DNA of 64,000 nt from JAILLW01 sp045640525 (GCA_045640525.1 JAZUFE010000002.1:59717-123716); one strand, 5' to 3'; counted from the first letter of the stretch, positions 44,665-54,468 are shown. Notes: generated by a model not told the origin, from the letters alone. Numbers and translations: made by a program.

Positions 44665-46609
44665 AGGAAAATACTATATAACAACGGCTATTGCGTATAC
44701 ATCCGGCAAGCCTCATATCGGAAATAACTATGAAGTTGTTTTGGCGGATGCCATCGCCAGATTTAAGAGGAAAGAAGGCTATGATGTCTTTTTTCAGACA
44801 GGAACGGATGAGCACGGACAGAAAATAGAGCTCAAGGCCGCCGATGCCGGTGTTTCACCCAAAGAATTTGTTGATACGGTTGCCAAGAAAATCAAAGATT
44901 TGTGTGATCTTTTGAATGTATCGTATGACCACTTTATCAGAACAACCGATGATTATCATGAAAAACAGATACAGAAGATGTTTAAGAAGTTCTACGACCA
45001 AGGAGATATCTATAAGAGTTCGTATGAAGGATTGTATTGTACACCTTGCGAATCTTTCTGGACGGAATCTCAGCTTGTAGACGGCAAATGCCCCGACTGC
45101 GGTCGCGAGGTTAAGCCGGCCAAGGAAGAAGCATACTTTTTCAAAATGAGTAAATATGCCGACAGACTTATAGAACACATCAACACACATCCTGAGTTTA
45201 TTCAGCCTGTAGCCCGCAAAAACGAGATGATGAACAATTTCCTTCTTCCGGGATTGCAGGATCTTTGCGTATCGAGAACTTCATTTAAATGGGGTATACC
45301 TGTAGATTTTGATGATAAGCATGTCGTATATGTTTGGCTTGATGCACTTTCAAACTATATTACAGGATTGGGCTATGACGTTGACGGAAATTCGGATGAA
45401 AAATATGCCAAGTATTGGCCCGCAGACCTTCACCTTATCGGTAAAGATATAATACGATTCCATACCATTTATTGGCCTATTTTCCTGATGGCTTTGGGTG
45501 AGGAACTTCCCAAGCAGGTATTCGGTCATCCTTGGCTTTTGATGAACAATGACAAGATGAGCAAATCCCGCGGTAACGTAATTTACTCGGACGATCTTGT
45601 GGATTTCTTCGGAGTTGATGCCGTAAGATACTACATGATTCATGAGATGCCTTTTGATAATGACGGAAATGCAACATGGGAACTTATTGCAGAGAGATTC
45701 AATTCCGATTTGGCAAATACATTGGGTAACCTTGTTAATCGTACAATATCAATGAGCAATAAGTATTTTGACGGTGTTGTTTCAAATAAGAATGTGAGCG
45801 CACCTGTTGATGATGACTTAAAGAATGTAGTTACCGGTGCATATGCAAAGGTACTTGCCAAGATGGAAGAACTCAGGGTTGCCGATGCGGTATCTGAGAT
45901 ATTCGGAATATTTAAACGATGCAATAAGTATATTGACGAGACAGAACCATGGGTACTTGCCAAGTCTCCCGAGAACAGTGACAGACTGTCTACGGTAATG
46001 TACAACCTTGTTGAAGGAATAGTAATAGGCGCATCTTTGCTTGAACCCTTTATGCCGGAAACTTCAAAGAAGATTACCGACATGCTTAACACAACGGCAA
46101 GAGATTTTGACAAGCTGGATAAATTCGGATTGTATCCGGACGGCAATAAAGTTACATCGACTCCTGTTCCTTTGTTCCAGCGTCTTGATATGGAAGTTGT
46201 TCTTCAAAAGGAAGCGCAGCTTCGTGAAGAGATGATAGCGGCAAATGCACCTAAACTTGAAGGCATTGACATCGAACCCAAGGCCGAAATCGAATATGAT
46301 GATTTCGCCAAACTGCAATTCCGTGTAGGCAAAATACTTGAATGTGAAGAGGTTCCCAAGTCCAAGAAACTGCTTTGCTCAAAAGTTCAAATCGGAACCG
46401 AAGTCAAGCAGATTGTATCCGGAATTAAGCAGCATTATTCCGCTCAGGAGATGGTAGGAAAGAAGGTAATGGTTCTGACTAATCTTAAGCCGGCAACTTT
46501 GGCCGGAGTTCTTTCGGAAGGAATGTTGCTTTGCGCAGAGGATGAAAAAGGTAATTTGGCATTGATGACACCTGAGAAGGAAATGCCTGCCGGAGCCGAA
46601 ATTTGTTAA
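44654..46609 (+). CDS. metG: methionyl-tRNA synthetase
   Basis: Charges tRNA-Met, 651 residues. It shows the class I HIGH-type motif (GKPHIGNNYE), a zinc knuckle with CTPC and CPDCGRE, the KMSKS loop as KMSKSRGN, an anticodon-binding helix bundle, and a C-terminal EMAP-type tRNA-binding domain (from about residue 550; FRVGKILECEEVPKSKKLL). It sits at the end of the polysaccharide cluster with no T-box leader visible. Confidence 0.97.
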   Translation: MQNKGKYYITTAIAYTSGKPHIGNNYEVVLADAIARFKRKEGYDVFFQTGTDEHGQKIELKAADAGVSPKEFVDTVAKKIKDLCDLLNVSYDHFIRTTDDYHEKQIQKMFKKFYDQGDIYKSSYEGLYCTPCESFWTESQLVDGKCPDCGREVKPAKEEAYFFKMSKYADRLIEHINTHPEFIQPVARKNEMMNNFLLPGLQDLCVSRTSFKWGIPVDFDDKHVVYVWLDALSNYITGLGYDVDGNSDEKYAKYWPADLHLIGKDIIRFHTIYWPIFLMALGEELPKQVFGHPWLLMNNDKMSKSRGNVIYSDDLVDFFGVDAVRYYMIHEMPFDNDGNATWELIAERFNSDLANTLGNLVNRTISMSNKYFDGVVSNKNVSAPVDDDLKNVVTGAYAKVLAKMEELRVADAVSEIFGIFKRCNKYIDETEPWVLAKSPENSDRLSTVMYNLVEGIVIGASLLEPFMPETSKKITDMLNTTARDFDKLDKFGLYPDGNKVTSTPVPLFQRLDMEVVLQKEAQLREEMIAANAPKLEGIDIEPKAEIEYDDFAKLQFRVGKILECEEVPKSKKLLCSKVQIGTEVKQIVSGIKQHYSAQEMVGKKVMVLTNLKPATLAGVLSEGMLLCAEDEKGNLALMTPEKEMPAGAEIC

Positions 46610-46621
46610 GGAGACAATCGT

Positions 46622-47551
46622 ATGAGGAAGGAAGAATTTACATTTGAATCCAGAGACGGAGAAACAAAGTTGTATGCTGTACGTTGGATACCTGATACTC
46701 AAATCAAGTGTATTCTTCAGATTGTCCACGGAATGTCGGAATATATAAACAGATATGAACATGTCGCCGAGTGGTTTTGCAAACGTGGTATCATGGTGGT
46801 TGGCGAAGACCATTTGGGACATGGTAATTCTGTTAAAGAGAACGGAACGTACGGATATTTTTGTAAGCAGGATCCGGCTACGGTGGTAGTGAGAGATGTT
46901 CATAGGTTGAAGAAGATGACGGAGGAAGAATACCCCGGAATTCCCTATGTGATTTGGGGGCACAGTATGGGATCCTTCATTCTTCGAAACTACTTGTTTA
47001 AATACGGATTCGGAATAAAAGGTGCCATAGTGTGCGGAACCGGAAGTAAGCCCAAGGGACTGATTAAAATGGCCAAATTGTTGGCCAATATCCAAGGTTT
47101 GCTTTTGGGAGACAAGCATGTTGCCAAGATGCTTGATAAGATGGCTTTCGGCGATCGAACCAAGATTCCGACCGATCAAAGAAATGATTGGCTTTCTACC
47201 GACCACAACGTGGCGGTTAAGTATGATGCAGACCCGTTGTGCGGATTCACATTTACCGTCAACGGATTTAAAACCTTGTTTACGCTCATAGACAGACAGA
47301 ATAAGTATCAAAATGTCGAGCGTGTCTCCAAAACACTGCCGATTTTATTGATTTCGGGGGATAAAGATATAGTCGGTGATTGTGGAGAAGGAGTTAAAAA
47401 GGTGTTTGAAGAGTATAAAAAGGTTGGAATCAAAGATGTCTCGATGAAATTGTATCCGGGCCTTAGACACGAGATTCACAATGAACCTTCGAAAGAGACT
47501 GTTTTCGAAGATATTTTAAATTGGATAAATGAGAAAGTTTTGAGTAATTGA
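46622..47551 (+). CDS. alpha/beta hydrolase, monoacylglycerol-lipase-like
   Basis: Cytoplasmic serine hydrolase of 309 residues. It has the oxyanion segment VHGMSEYINRYEHVA, the nucleophile elbow GHSMGS with Ser115, a late acid residue (LLISGDKDIVGDCG) and a catalytic histidine in PGLRHEIHNE. The arrangement is that of lysophospholipase/monoacylglycerol lipase (Hydrolase_4) enzymes. It is preceded by AAGGAGA. Its stop overlaps the start of the next gene (TGATG). Confidence 0.88.
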   Translation: MRKEEFTFESRDGETKLYAVRWIPDTQIKCILQIVHGMSEYINRYEHVAEWFCKRGIMVVGEDHLGHGNSVKENGTYGYFCKQDPATVVVRDVHRLKKMTEEEYPGIPYVIWGHSMGSFILRNYLFKYGFGIKGAIVCGTGSKPKGLIKMAKLLANIQGLLLGDKHVAKMLDKMAFGDRTKIPTDQRNDWLSTDHNVAVKYDADPLCGFTFTVNGFKTLFTLIDRQNKYQNVERVSKTLPILLISGDKDIVGDCGEGVKKVFEEYKKVGIKDVSMKLYPGLRHEIHNEPSKETVFEDILNWINEKVLSN

Positions 47552-47979
47552 TGAAGAAAATTTTTGGTTTTATATTATTTGTTGCCCTGATTGCGGTTTT
47601 GTATTGCTTTATGTCGGGTTACTTTGCAATCAAGAAGGGTGATAACGGTTCTGTAACATTTACGATTAACAAAGACAATACGGGCGATGTCGAAGATGTT
47701 ATTTCGGGAATTGAGGATAATTTCAATATATCGCTTCCGGATGAAGCAAAGGGTAAGATTGAAGATGCGGTGGACGAACTTGCCGGGATGGGATTTTCCA
47801 AAGACATTATTATTGAGGAAGCTTCCAAAATGTATGATAAATACGGTAAGGATGCGGTCAACCATGTGACGGAAGCGTTTGAGAACATAACCAAACAGGC
47901 AATTAAGGATACTGCACACAATATTTTGGACGATATTAAACAAACAATACAAGATACTGTAGACGAAATTTCCAAATAA
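47551..47979 (+). CDS. unknown small membrane-anchored protein
   Basis: Protein of 142 residues, no family recognised. One N-terminal hydrophobic segment (about 3-25) precedes a mostly helical soluble part rich in Asp, Glu, Ile and Lys with a regular amphipathic pattern (DEISK end). I start it at ATG 47551; the TTG directly before it adds one residue only. It is coupled to the hydrolase gene. Confidence 0.6.
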   Translation: MKKIFGFILFVALIAVLYCFMSGYFAIKKGDNGSVTFTINKDNTGDVEDVISGIEDNFNISLPDEAKGKIEDAVDELAGMGFSKDIIIEEASKMYDKYGKDAVNHVTEAFENITKQAIKDTAHNILDDIKQTIQDTVDEISK

Positions 47980-47991
47980 TCAACATTTTTG

Positions 47992-48020
47992 TTGTAGGTA
48001 TATTTTTATAGTGATATAAT
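47992..48020 (+). promoter_or_regulatory. extended -10 promoter of the GNAT gene
   Basis: TTGTAG (47992-47997), a 17-base spacer and TATAAT (48015-48020) are present, with a TG one base before the -10. It is a strong sigma-A-type promoter 38 bases before the start codon of the next gene. Confidence 0.7.
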
Positions 48021-48058
48021 ATTAATAATATTGAGAGTGGGTTGTTGTTTTCAAAATT

Positions 48059-48520
48059 ATGTATGATGTAAGATTTATTGATTCGGATGAATGGGAAGAC
48101 GCCATGCAGCTTGCGTATGAGACGTTTTTGAAATATGACGCGGCGTATTTTTCCGAAGAGGGAATTAAACATTTCAGAGAATTTGTAAGTGACAGTACAT
48201 TAAAGAGAATGAATGAGGCAGGTTCCTTTCAGGTAATCGGATGCTATGCTGCCAATTTGCTGGTTGGCGTGGCTGCCATGAGAAATTTAAACCATATCTC
48301 TCTTTTGTTTATTAAAGGTGAGTATCACCGAAAGGGAATAGGAAGACGTTTGGTTAATGAGTTGGCGGATTATGCCAAAATCAAGCTTCATCAGGAATTC
48401 CTGACGGTTCATGCAGCACCTTATGCATATGATTTTTATCGCAGATTGGGATTTAAAGATACCGATGTTGAACAGACACAGGACGGAATCAGATATATTC
48501 CCATGAGATATGATTTATGA
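48059..48520 (+). CDS. GNAT family N-acetyltransferase
   Basis: Cytoplasmic acetyltransferase of 153 residues. The acetyl-CoA loop is in IKGEYHRKGIGRRLVNELAD (Q/R-x-x-G-x-G/A pattern), followed by FLTVHAAPYAYDFYRRLGF. The substrate is unknown. The ribosome site is weak; GAGAGTGGG lies 17 bases upstream. Confidence 0.85.
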   Translation: MYDVRFIDSDEWEDAMQLAYETFLKYDAAYFSEEGIKHFREFVSDSTLKRMNEAGSFQVIGCYAANLLVGVAAMRNLNHISLLFIKGEYHRKGIGRRLVNELADYAKIKLHQEFLTVHAAPYAYDFYRRLGFKDTDVEQTQDGIRYIPMRYDL

Positions 48521-48529
48521 GGATAGAGA

Positions 48530-49222
48530 ATGTCAAAGTTTTTTAATCTGGACAGCCCGTTAATGGTAGGCTTGACGAAGCTGGCAGATCTTATGATAGT
48601 TAATATTCTGGCTCTGATTTGTTGCATACCGATTGTAACAATAGGAGCATCAATGACAGCAATGCATTATGTTTGTCTTAAGATAGCTCGTAATGAAGAG
48701 AACTACATCATGAAGATGTTTTTCAAATCATTTAAGGAGAATTTTAAGCAGGCAACGATAATATGGCTCATAGAATTGGCAATTATAGCTGTATTTGTAG
48801 CTGACTTTTGGATTTTGAACAGGGCTCCGGAGAATTTCCCGGATTGGTTCAGAACAGCGTTGATTGCATTTACGTTATTGGTTATTGCCTTGTCGTTATA
48901 TGTATTTCCGCTTTTGGCCAAGTTTGATAACTCGGTTAAGGCGACAATTAAGAATTCGGCATTGGTAAGTTTAATGATATGGCCCAAGACGATATTATCA
49001 TTGATTACATGGATAATACCGTTTGCAATTTTGTATTATGTACCTCAAATACTTCCGGTTGACTTTGTTTTAGGATTATCGGGACCGGCATTTTTGATGG
49101 CTCTTTTGTACAACAAGACATTCAAGAAGCTTGAACCCGAAACAGAGGAAAAGGATGCAGATGACTGGTTTATAGAACCGATTGAAAGCGACGGCATTTC
49201 TGAGACGGATGTAGAGAAATAG
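48530..49222 (+). CDS. YesL/DUF624-like membrane protein
   Basis: Membrane protein of 230 residues with about five hydrophobic helices. The start SPLMVGLTKLADLMIVNILALICCIPIVTIGAS (key residues Leu, Asn, Pro, Gly) is the hallmark of YesL/DUF624 proteins, often near ABC sugar transporters. The acidic C-terminal tail is cytoplasmic. Role unknown. It is probably co-transcribed with the GNAT gene before it and the diguanylate cyclase after it. Confidence 0.8.
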   Translation: MSKFFNLDSPLMVGLTKLADLMIVNILALICCIPIVTIGASMTAMHYVCLKIARNEENYIMKMFFKSFKENFKQATIIWLIELAIIAVFVADFWILNRAPENFPDWFRTALIAFTLLVIALSLYVFPLLAKFDNSVKATIKNSALVSLMIWPKTILSLITWIIPFAILYYVPQILPVDFVLGLSGPAFLMALLYNKTFKKLEPETEEKDADDWFIEPIESDGISETDVEK

Positions 49223-49254
49223 ATAAGTAATTCTACTTATGAGGGTTTGTTAGA

Positions 49255-50808
49255 ATGAAAGCGGAGTGGAGAAGATTTCTTCTACAATGGATACTTCCGG
49301 TCGGAGTATTCGGCGTGGTTCTGGTGATTATGTTCGCCGGATTCACAGCCAATATTAAGCAGGAAACGGCTAATACATATCAGGAGAGTCTTGCGGGAGA
49401 AGCCAAGACTTATGCTGCCAGGATTAATGCGGCCATTCAGCGCGCCGAAGTAGTAGGATCGGTAGCTGCCAATCTGTTTGCCGAGTACGAAATGAAAGAT
49501 GAAGTGAAGACAAATATCATGTCTTCGGCTATTGCCAATTCCGATGCCTATCTGATGGTTTATTGCGATGCGGACGGTAAGGGAATCTGCAATACGGGAG
49601 AAAAAATCGAACTTGGTCAGATGCAGTATTTCAGAGACATTTCAACTTCGGGAGTGTATAAATATCGTTTCATAGCAGATGATGGACTTGGTAACGGCTC
49701 AGCTATGGTGATTAAGATGGCAGTCGGTGACAGCACGGATTCACTCCTTGTGTTCTTCCCGATGAATACCAATACAGTCAGAAAGAACGTACCTGTCGGA
49801 AATGATTTTGATTCTACATCGTTTGCAATGGTTACGGATATGGACGGATTGATCAGTGCATCTTCCTATGAGAACGCGTCTTTGGGTTCCAATGAGAATA
49901 TGTGGGACGTGTTGACGGCCAGTGGCAATAATGCAAATAACCTTAGAAGAATCAAGACCAAAATTCAGGCTCAGGCTTCCGGCGGATTTTCTGCAACACT
50001 TGATAAGGCGGATTACTATTTTGCCTATACCCCGATTTCGGGAACGGGTCAGTGTCTGATAGTTGCCTACCAGGTTCCTGTGATGGAGAAATACGTAGCC
50101 AAGCAGTATGAAAGTATTCTTGGCAGACTTTCGTGGATTGTTGTGGTATTTGTACTGTTTGTGGTTGTGATAACGGTACTTAATATAATAGAAATTTATG
50201 TAGAATCACGAAATACGGAAGACTTGAAAGACAAGGCTGATACAGATCAGCTGACAGGCCTTAAGAATAAGCTTGCGACAGAACGTGAGATTAAAGAATA
50301 CATAGATAATAATCCTGATGCTTTGGGAATGATGTTCCTGATAGATATTGATAACTTCAAGAAGATTAATGATACCATGGGACATGCGTTTGGTGATGAA
50401 GTGCTTCGTGAACTCGGTCGTCACATCGGAATTAATTTCCGAGTGTCCGATATTATTGGTCGTACCGGCGGTGATGAGTTTATGGTATTCCTGAAGAACC
50501 TGAAGGAAGAACAGAACTGCTTGCGAGAAGCTCAGAAGCTGATATATTTCTTCAGACATTTCCAAGTAGGTGATTACGTTAAGTATTCTGTAACAGCCAG
50601 TATAGGTGCGGCAGTATTCCCTGCACACGGCACTGATTTTGAAACGCTTTATAAAGCAGCCGATGCAGCGGTTTATAAATCAAAGAAACGTGGTAAGAAC
50701 CAATTGTCATTCTATGACGATCGTGACCGTACGCCGGAAGAAGTTGCCTATGCGGATGCTCACCAGATAGATATCGAACGAAAAGAAGAAACACCTATCG
50801 AAAGCTAA
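49255..50808 (+). CDS. diguanylate cyclase with extracellular CACHE-like sensor
   Basis: Membrane signal enzyme of 517 residues that makes cyclic di-GMP. One membrane helix at about 10-30, an extracellular sensor of about 250 residues (dCACHE-like, with TYAARINAAIQRAE), a second helix (about 287-310), a short linker, and a GGDEF domain. The active site GGDEF is at 405-409. The inhibitory RxxD site is at 396-399, five residues before it. Asp/Asn-Phe-lys-lys motif DIDNFKKIND is intact. No effector domain is attached. Confidence 0.92.
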   Translation: MKAEWRRFLLQWILPVGVFGVVLVIMFAGFTANIKQETANTYQESLAGEAKTYAARINAAIQRAEVVGSVAANLFAEYEMKDEVKTNIMSSAIANSDAYLMVYCDADGKGICNTGEKIELGQMQYFRDISTSGVYKYRFIADDGLGNGSAMVIKMAVGDSTDSLLVFFPMNTNTVRKNVPVGNDFDSTSFAMVTDMDGLISASSYENASLGSNENMWDVLTASGNNANNLRRIKTKIQAQASGGFSATLDKADYYFAYTPISGTGQCLIVAYQVPVMEKYVAKQYESILGRLSWIVVVFVLFVVVITVLNIIEIYVESRNTEDLKDKADTDQLTGLKNKLATEREIKEYIDNNPDALGMMFLIDIDNFKKINDTMGHAFGDEVLRELGRHIGINFRVSDIIGRTGGDEFMVFLKNLKEEQNCLREAQKLIYFFRHFQVGDYVKYSVTASIGAAVFPAHGTDFETLYKAADAAVYKSKKRGKNQLSFYDDRDRTPEEVAYADAHQIDIERKEETPIES

Positions 50809-50846
50809 CTTGGACAATTTGTATATCGTATTTAAATATTTTTGTG

Positions 50847-50879
50847 AAATAGTGGCATAGCATATGCCACTATTTTTTT
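50847..50879 (+). terminator. intrinsic terminator after the diguanylate cyclase gene
   Basis: A perfect 13-bp stem (AAATAGTGGCATA at 50847-50859 and TATGCCACTATTT at 50863-50875) with a 3-base loop is followed by TTTT. Confidence 0.9.
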
Positions 50880-50928
50880 GTATACTCATACTTGTTGAGA
50901 GCTATTAATATTAAGGAGGAAAGATATA

Positions 50929-52038
50929 ATGGCTGGTTTATCTTTAAAAAACATTTGTAAGGTATATCCTAACGGATTTGAAGCAGTTAAGGATTTCAAC
51001 CTTGAAATCAAGGATCAGGAATTCATCATTTTCGTAGGACCTTCAGGTTGTGGTAAGTCTACAACACTTCGTATGATCGCAGGTTTGGAAGATATTTCTT
51101 CAGGTGAATTGACAATCGGTGACAGAGTTGTTAACGATGTTGAACCTAAGGATAGAGATATCGCAATGGTATTCCAGAACTACGCTTTGTACCCTCATAT
51201 GTCAGTTTATGACAATATGGCATTCGGACTTAAGTTACGTAAGGTTCCTAAGGACGAAATCGATAAGATGGTTAAGGAAGCAGCTAAGATTCTTGACTTG
51301 ACACAGTTGTTAGACCGTAAGCCTAAGGCTTTGTCAGGTGGTCAGAGACAGAGAGTTGCAATGGGCCGTGCAATCGTTCGTAATCCTAAGGTATTCCTTA
51401 TGGATGAGCCTTTGTCTAACTTGGATGCTAAGTTGCGTGTACAGATGAGAATTGAGATTGCTAAGTTGCACCAGAGATTGGGCACAACCATCATCTACGT
51501 TACACATGACCAGACAGAAGCTATGACACTCGGCGATAGAATCGTAGTTATGAAGGATGGTGTTATCCAGCAGGTTGACACACCTCAGAATTTGTATGAG
51601 AAGCCCGCTAACTTGTTCGTAGCAGGATTCATGGGATCACCTCAGATGAACTTCCTTGACGCTGTAGTTGAAGGTGAAGGCGATAATGTTTCCTTAAAGG
51701 TTGCAGGTAAGAGCATTCCTCTTCCTCCTGCTAAGGCTAAGAAGCTTTCAGAAGGCGGTTACATCGGAAAGACAGTTACATTCGGTATTCGTCCTGAAGA
51801 TGTTTATGATTCTGAAATGTTTATCGAGACATCTAAGTGCGTATTCGAATCACAGATTAAGGTATACGAGTTGTTAGGTGCAGAAGTTTACTTGTACTTT
51901 GACTTGGCTGAGTTCCCTATCACAGCAAGAGTTGATTCTCGTACAACAGCACGTCCCGGCGATACAGTTAAGTTCGCGTTCGACGTTGAAAAGATCCATG
52001 TTTTCGATAAGGAAACAGAGATGGTAATCACTAACTAG
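50929..52038 (+). CDS. ugpC: multi-sugar ABC transporter ATPase (UgpC/MsmK family)
   Basis: ATP-binding subunit of 369 residues that powers several carbohydrate uptake systems. It has Walker A GPSGCGKST, signature LSGGQRQRVAMGRA, Walker B VFLMDEPLSNLD and a C-terminal OB-type regulatory domain (about 240-369; TFGIRPEDVYD). AAGGAGG at 50913-50919 is optimal. Codon use differs from neighbours: proline is almost always CCT, serine TCA/TCT, threonine ACA, lysine AAG, and TCG/CCG/ACG are rare, as expected for a very highly expressed gene. It stands alone, as is usual for shared ATPases. Confidence 0.95.
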   Translation: MAGLSLKNICKVYPNGFEAVKDFNLEIKDQEFIIFVGPSGCGKSTTLRMIAGLEDISSGELTIGDRVVNDVEPKDRDIAMVFQNYALYPHMSVYDNMAFGLKLRKVPKDEIDKMVKEAAKILDLTQLLDRKPKALSGGQRQRVAMGRAIVRNPKVFLMDEPLSNLDAKLRVQMRIEIAKLHQRLGTTIIYVTHDQTEAMTLGDRIVVMKDGVIQQVDTPQNLYEKPANLFVAGFMGSPQMNFLDAVVEGEGDNVSLKVAGKSIPLPPAKAKKLSEGGYIGKTVTFGIRPEDVYDSEMFIETSKCVFESQIKVYELLGAEVYLYFDLAEFPITARVDSRTTARPGDTVKFAFDVEKIHVFDKETEMVITN

Positions 52039-52058
52039 TCATTAGTTAAAAGATATTC

Positions 52059-52089
52059 AAGGGTACCTCGTTTCTGAGGTACCCTTTTT
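52059..52089 (+). terminator. intrinsic terminator of ugpC
   Basis: An 11-bp stem (AAGGGTACCTC at 52059-52069, GAGGTACCCTT at 52076-52086) with a 6-base loop is followed by TTT. Confidence 0.9.
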
Positions 52090-52121
52090 GTTAACAAAGG
52101 TTTTCCGAGTAGGAGGAGAGT

Positions 52122-53210
52122 ATGGTTTCATCCGTCATTTTGAAAAATTGCATAGAAGAATTATATTCTATAACCAAAACAGACATAGCTTTATATGATG
52201 CCGATGCTATGGAATTGATTTCATTCGGTACAGAACCCAAGATAGATAATTCTGTTTTGAAAAGTTTCATTGATTCCCCGGCAGACAGTCAGGTTATAGG
52301 AAATTCGCATTTGCTGAAAGTTTATGACGAATCGGAATTGTCATATATACTGATTGCTTCGGGAACAAGTGACAACGCATATACTGTCGGAAGAATTGCT
52401 GCAAGCCAGTTAAAGATGCTGCTTACCGCATATAAAGAAAAGTATGACAAAAATATGTTTTTCCAGAGCCTGTTGATGGACAATCTTCTTTTGGTGGATG
52501 TCTATAACAAGGCTAAGAAGCTCAGAATCGAAACTACAATACCCAGAGTGGTGTATATTATAGAGGCCTTGGACGAAAAGGACGGTATCGTTACCGAATT
52601 GTTGAAAGGAATGTTCAGTTCACAATCAGGTGATTTCGTTACGGCAGTTGATGAATCCAGCGTTATACTGATTAAGGCTCTTGATGAGAATTATTCCAAA
52701 GATGCTATTCAGGCGGTGGCAGATTCCATAGTTGATACCGTTAATGCGGAAGCTATGGTGAATGTAAGAGTAGGTTACGGAACCGTGGTTAGCGAACTTA
52801 AGGACGTGTCTAAATCTTACAAAGAAGCTATGATGGCTGTTGACGTGGGAAAAATTTTCTATGCGGAGCGCAAGGTTAATTCCTATAGCAGCCTTGGTAT
52901 AGGAAGATTAATATATCAGTTACCCGTTAATCTTTGCCAAATGTTCATAGAAGAGATTTTTAAGGAGAACGATCCTTCGACATTTGATGAGGAAATTGTA
53001 TCAACGGTGTACAAATTCTTTGAGAATAATCTGAATGTATCCGAGACATCACGTCAGATGTTTATCCACAGGAATACACTCGTGTACAGAGTTGAAAAAC
53101 TGAAAAATATTACCGGATTGGATGTCAGAGTTTTTGATGATGCTTTGACTTTCATGATAGCAATGATGGTGTATAATTATATGAGATATTTGGAAGCGGA
53201 GAATAAGTAA
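52122..53210 (+). CDS. CdaR/PucR-type transcriptional regulator (paralogue 2)
   Basis: Regulator of 362 residues, same length and layout as the protein at 2100-3188: N-terminal sensor, central GGDEF-like CdaR domain (SYKEAMMAVDVGKIF), and PucR-type HTH (NVSETSRQMFIHRNTLVYRV). It begins 33 bases after the ugpC terminator with AGGAGGAG upstream, leaving little room for a promoter of its own. It is the first gene of the long operon to 62824. The effector is unknown; its neighbours fit a link to sugar or redox state (inference). Confidence 0.8.
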   Translation: MVSSVILKNCIEELYSITKTDIALYDADAMELISFGTEPKIDNSVLKSFIDSPADSQVIGNSHLLKVYDESELSYILIASGTSDNAYTVGRIAASQLKMLLTAYKEKYDKNMFFQSLLMDNLLLVDVYNKAKKLRIETTIPRVVYIIEALDEKDGIVTELLKGMFSSQSGDFVTAVDESSVILIKALDENYSKDAIQAVADSIVDTVNAEAMVNVRVGYGTVVSELKDVSKSYKEAMMAVDVGKIFYAERKVNSYSSLGIGRLIYQLPVNLCQMFIEEIFKENDPSTFDEEIVSTVYKFFENNLNVSETSRQMFIHRNTLVYRVEKLKNITGLDVRVFDDALTFMIAMMVYNYMRYLEAENK

Positions 53211-53899
53211 TGCTGATATTGGGTCTTACTAAAACAACATTGTTGGACTATCCGGGTAAAGTAGCAGCCACCGTTTTTACAGGTGGGTGTAATTTTCGTT
53301 GTCCGTACTGTCATAATGGCCAATTGGTTATTAATCCTTCGTCAGAACCTAAAATTACGGAAGATGAAGTGTTTGAGCATCTGACGAAAAGGCGCAAGGT
53401 TTTGGAAGGAGTATGTATTACCGGCGGAGAACCTACAATTCAGGCAGATTTGAAAGATTTTATCTGTAGGATTAAAGATATGGGATACATGATTAAGCTT
53501 GATACCAATGGCACCAATCCTAAGAAGATGTTGGAATTTATTCGTGAGGGGTTGATTGATTACGTAGCTATGGATGTCAAAAATTCACCGAATAAATACG
53601 GTATTACCACAGGCTGCAATGAGCAGGCATTCAAAAATGTGGCTGAATCCGTTGAAATTTTGAAATCGGAAATCATTCCCTATGAATTCAGAACTACTGT
53701 GGTCAGACAGTTTCATACAGATGCGGATTTGCAGGAAATAGCGGAATGGATACGCGGAACATCAAAGTGGTATCTTCAATCCTACAAAGAATCGGACAGT
53801 GTTATTCAAAAGGGTTTGTCGGCATATACTAAGGACGAACTTGTGCGAATGACTGAGAATATAGAAGGGATTGATGTTGTTTTAAGAGGTTTGGATTGA
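53210..53899 (+). CDS. radical SAM activating enzyme, NrdG/PFL-activase-like
   Basis: Radical SAM protein of 229 residues of the anaerobic ribonucleotide reductase activase type (TIGR02495-like). The iron-sulfur cysteines C27, C31 and C34 lie in GGCNFRCPYCHN, and the SAM-binding segment is CITGGEPTIQ. It installs a glycyl radical on a partner reductase under anaerobic conditions. nrdD is not in the window. The start overlaps the regulator stop as TAATG. Confidence 0.88.
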   Translation: MLILGLTKTTLLDYPGKVAATVFTGGCNFRCPYCHNGQLVINPSSEPKITEDEVFEHLTKRRKVLEGVCITGGEPTIQADLKDFICRIKDMGYMIKLDTNGTNPKKMLEFIREGLIDYVAMDVKNSPNKYGITTGCNEQAFKNVAESVEILKSEIIPYEFRTTVVRQFHTDADLQEIAEWIRGTSKWYLQSYKESDSVIQKGLSAYTKDELVRMTENIEGIDVVLRGLD

Positions 53900-53903
53900 G
53901 ACG

Positions 53904-54413
53904 ATGAGAAAATATACCGAAGACGAAAAATATATGGCATTGGCAATCAAGGAAGCCATGAAAGCCTATAAACTTAAGGAAGTTCCCATAGGATGCATTA
54001 TCGTATATGACGGCCAAATTATCGGAAGAGGCTATAACAGGCGAAATACCGACAAAAATACGCTTTCGCATGCTGAAATAACCGCGATTAACAAGGCCAG
54101 TAAGAAGATGGGAGATTGGCGCCTCGAAGGGTGCACAATGTACGTGACGTTGGAACCTTGTCAGATGTGCTCGGGAGCAATCGTTCAGTCGCGCATGGAT
54201 CGGGTAGTAATCGGAACCATGAATCCCAAAGCAGGCTGTGCAGGTTCCATATTGAACATTCTGAATATGCCGGAATTCAATCATCAGGTAGATGTAGAGT
54301 ACAATGTACTTTCGGAGCGCTGCACGCAGATTTTGCAGACTTTTTTCAGAGAATTGAGAATCCGAAATAAGGCCGAAAAAGATAGTAGGCGAAGTGCTGA
54401 TATGGTAGAATAA
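53904..54413 (+). CDS. tadA: tRNA-specific adenosine deaminase TadA
   Basis: Converts A34 to inosine in the anticodon of tRNA-Arg(ACG), an essential modification; 169 residues. Zinc and proton-shuttle residues are intact: His56 and Glu58 in SHAEITAI and Cys86 and Cys89 in PCQMC. The C-terminus is about 15 residues longer than typical and basic. It is followed after 55 bases by pseF. Confidence 0.93.
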   Translation: MRKYTEDEKYMALAIKEAMKAYKLKEVPIGCIIVYDGQIIGRGYNRRNTDKNTLSHAEITAINKASKKMGDWRLEGCTMYVTLEPCQMCSGAIVQSRMDRVVIGTMNPKAGCAGSILNILNMPEFNHQVDVEYNVLSERCTQILQTFFRELRIRNKAEKDSRRSADMVE

Positions 54414-54468
54414 GATTACGATTCACAGAGTGTTTGAAACTGTGAAGAACGATTTTACGGAGAAAAAT

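Noticed and set aside
50929..52038. ugpC as a recently acquired gene because of odd codon use
   Set aside because: The shift is toward codons typical of highly expressed genes, the family is core in Firmicutes, and no mobile-element traces flank it.
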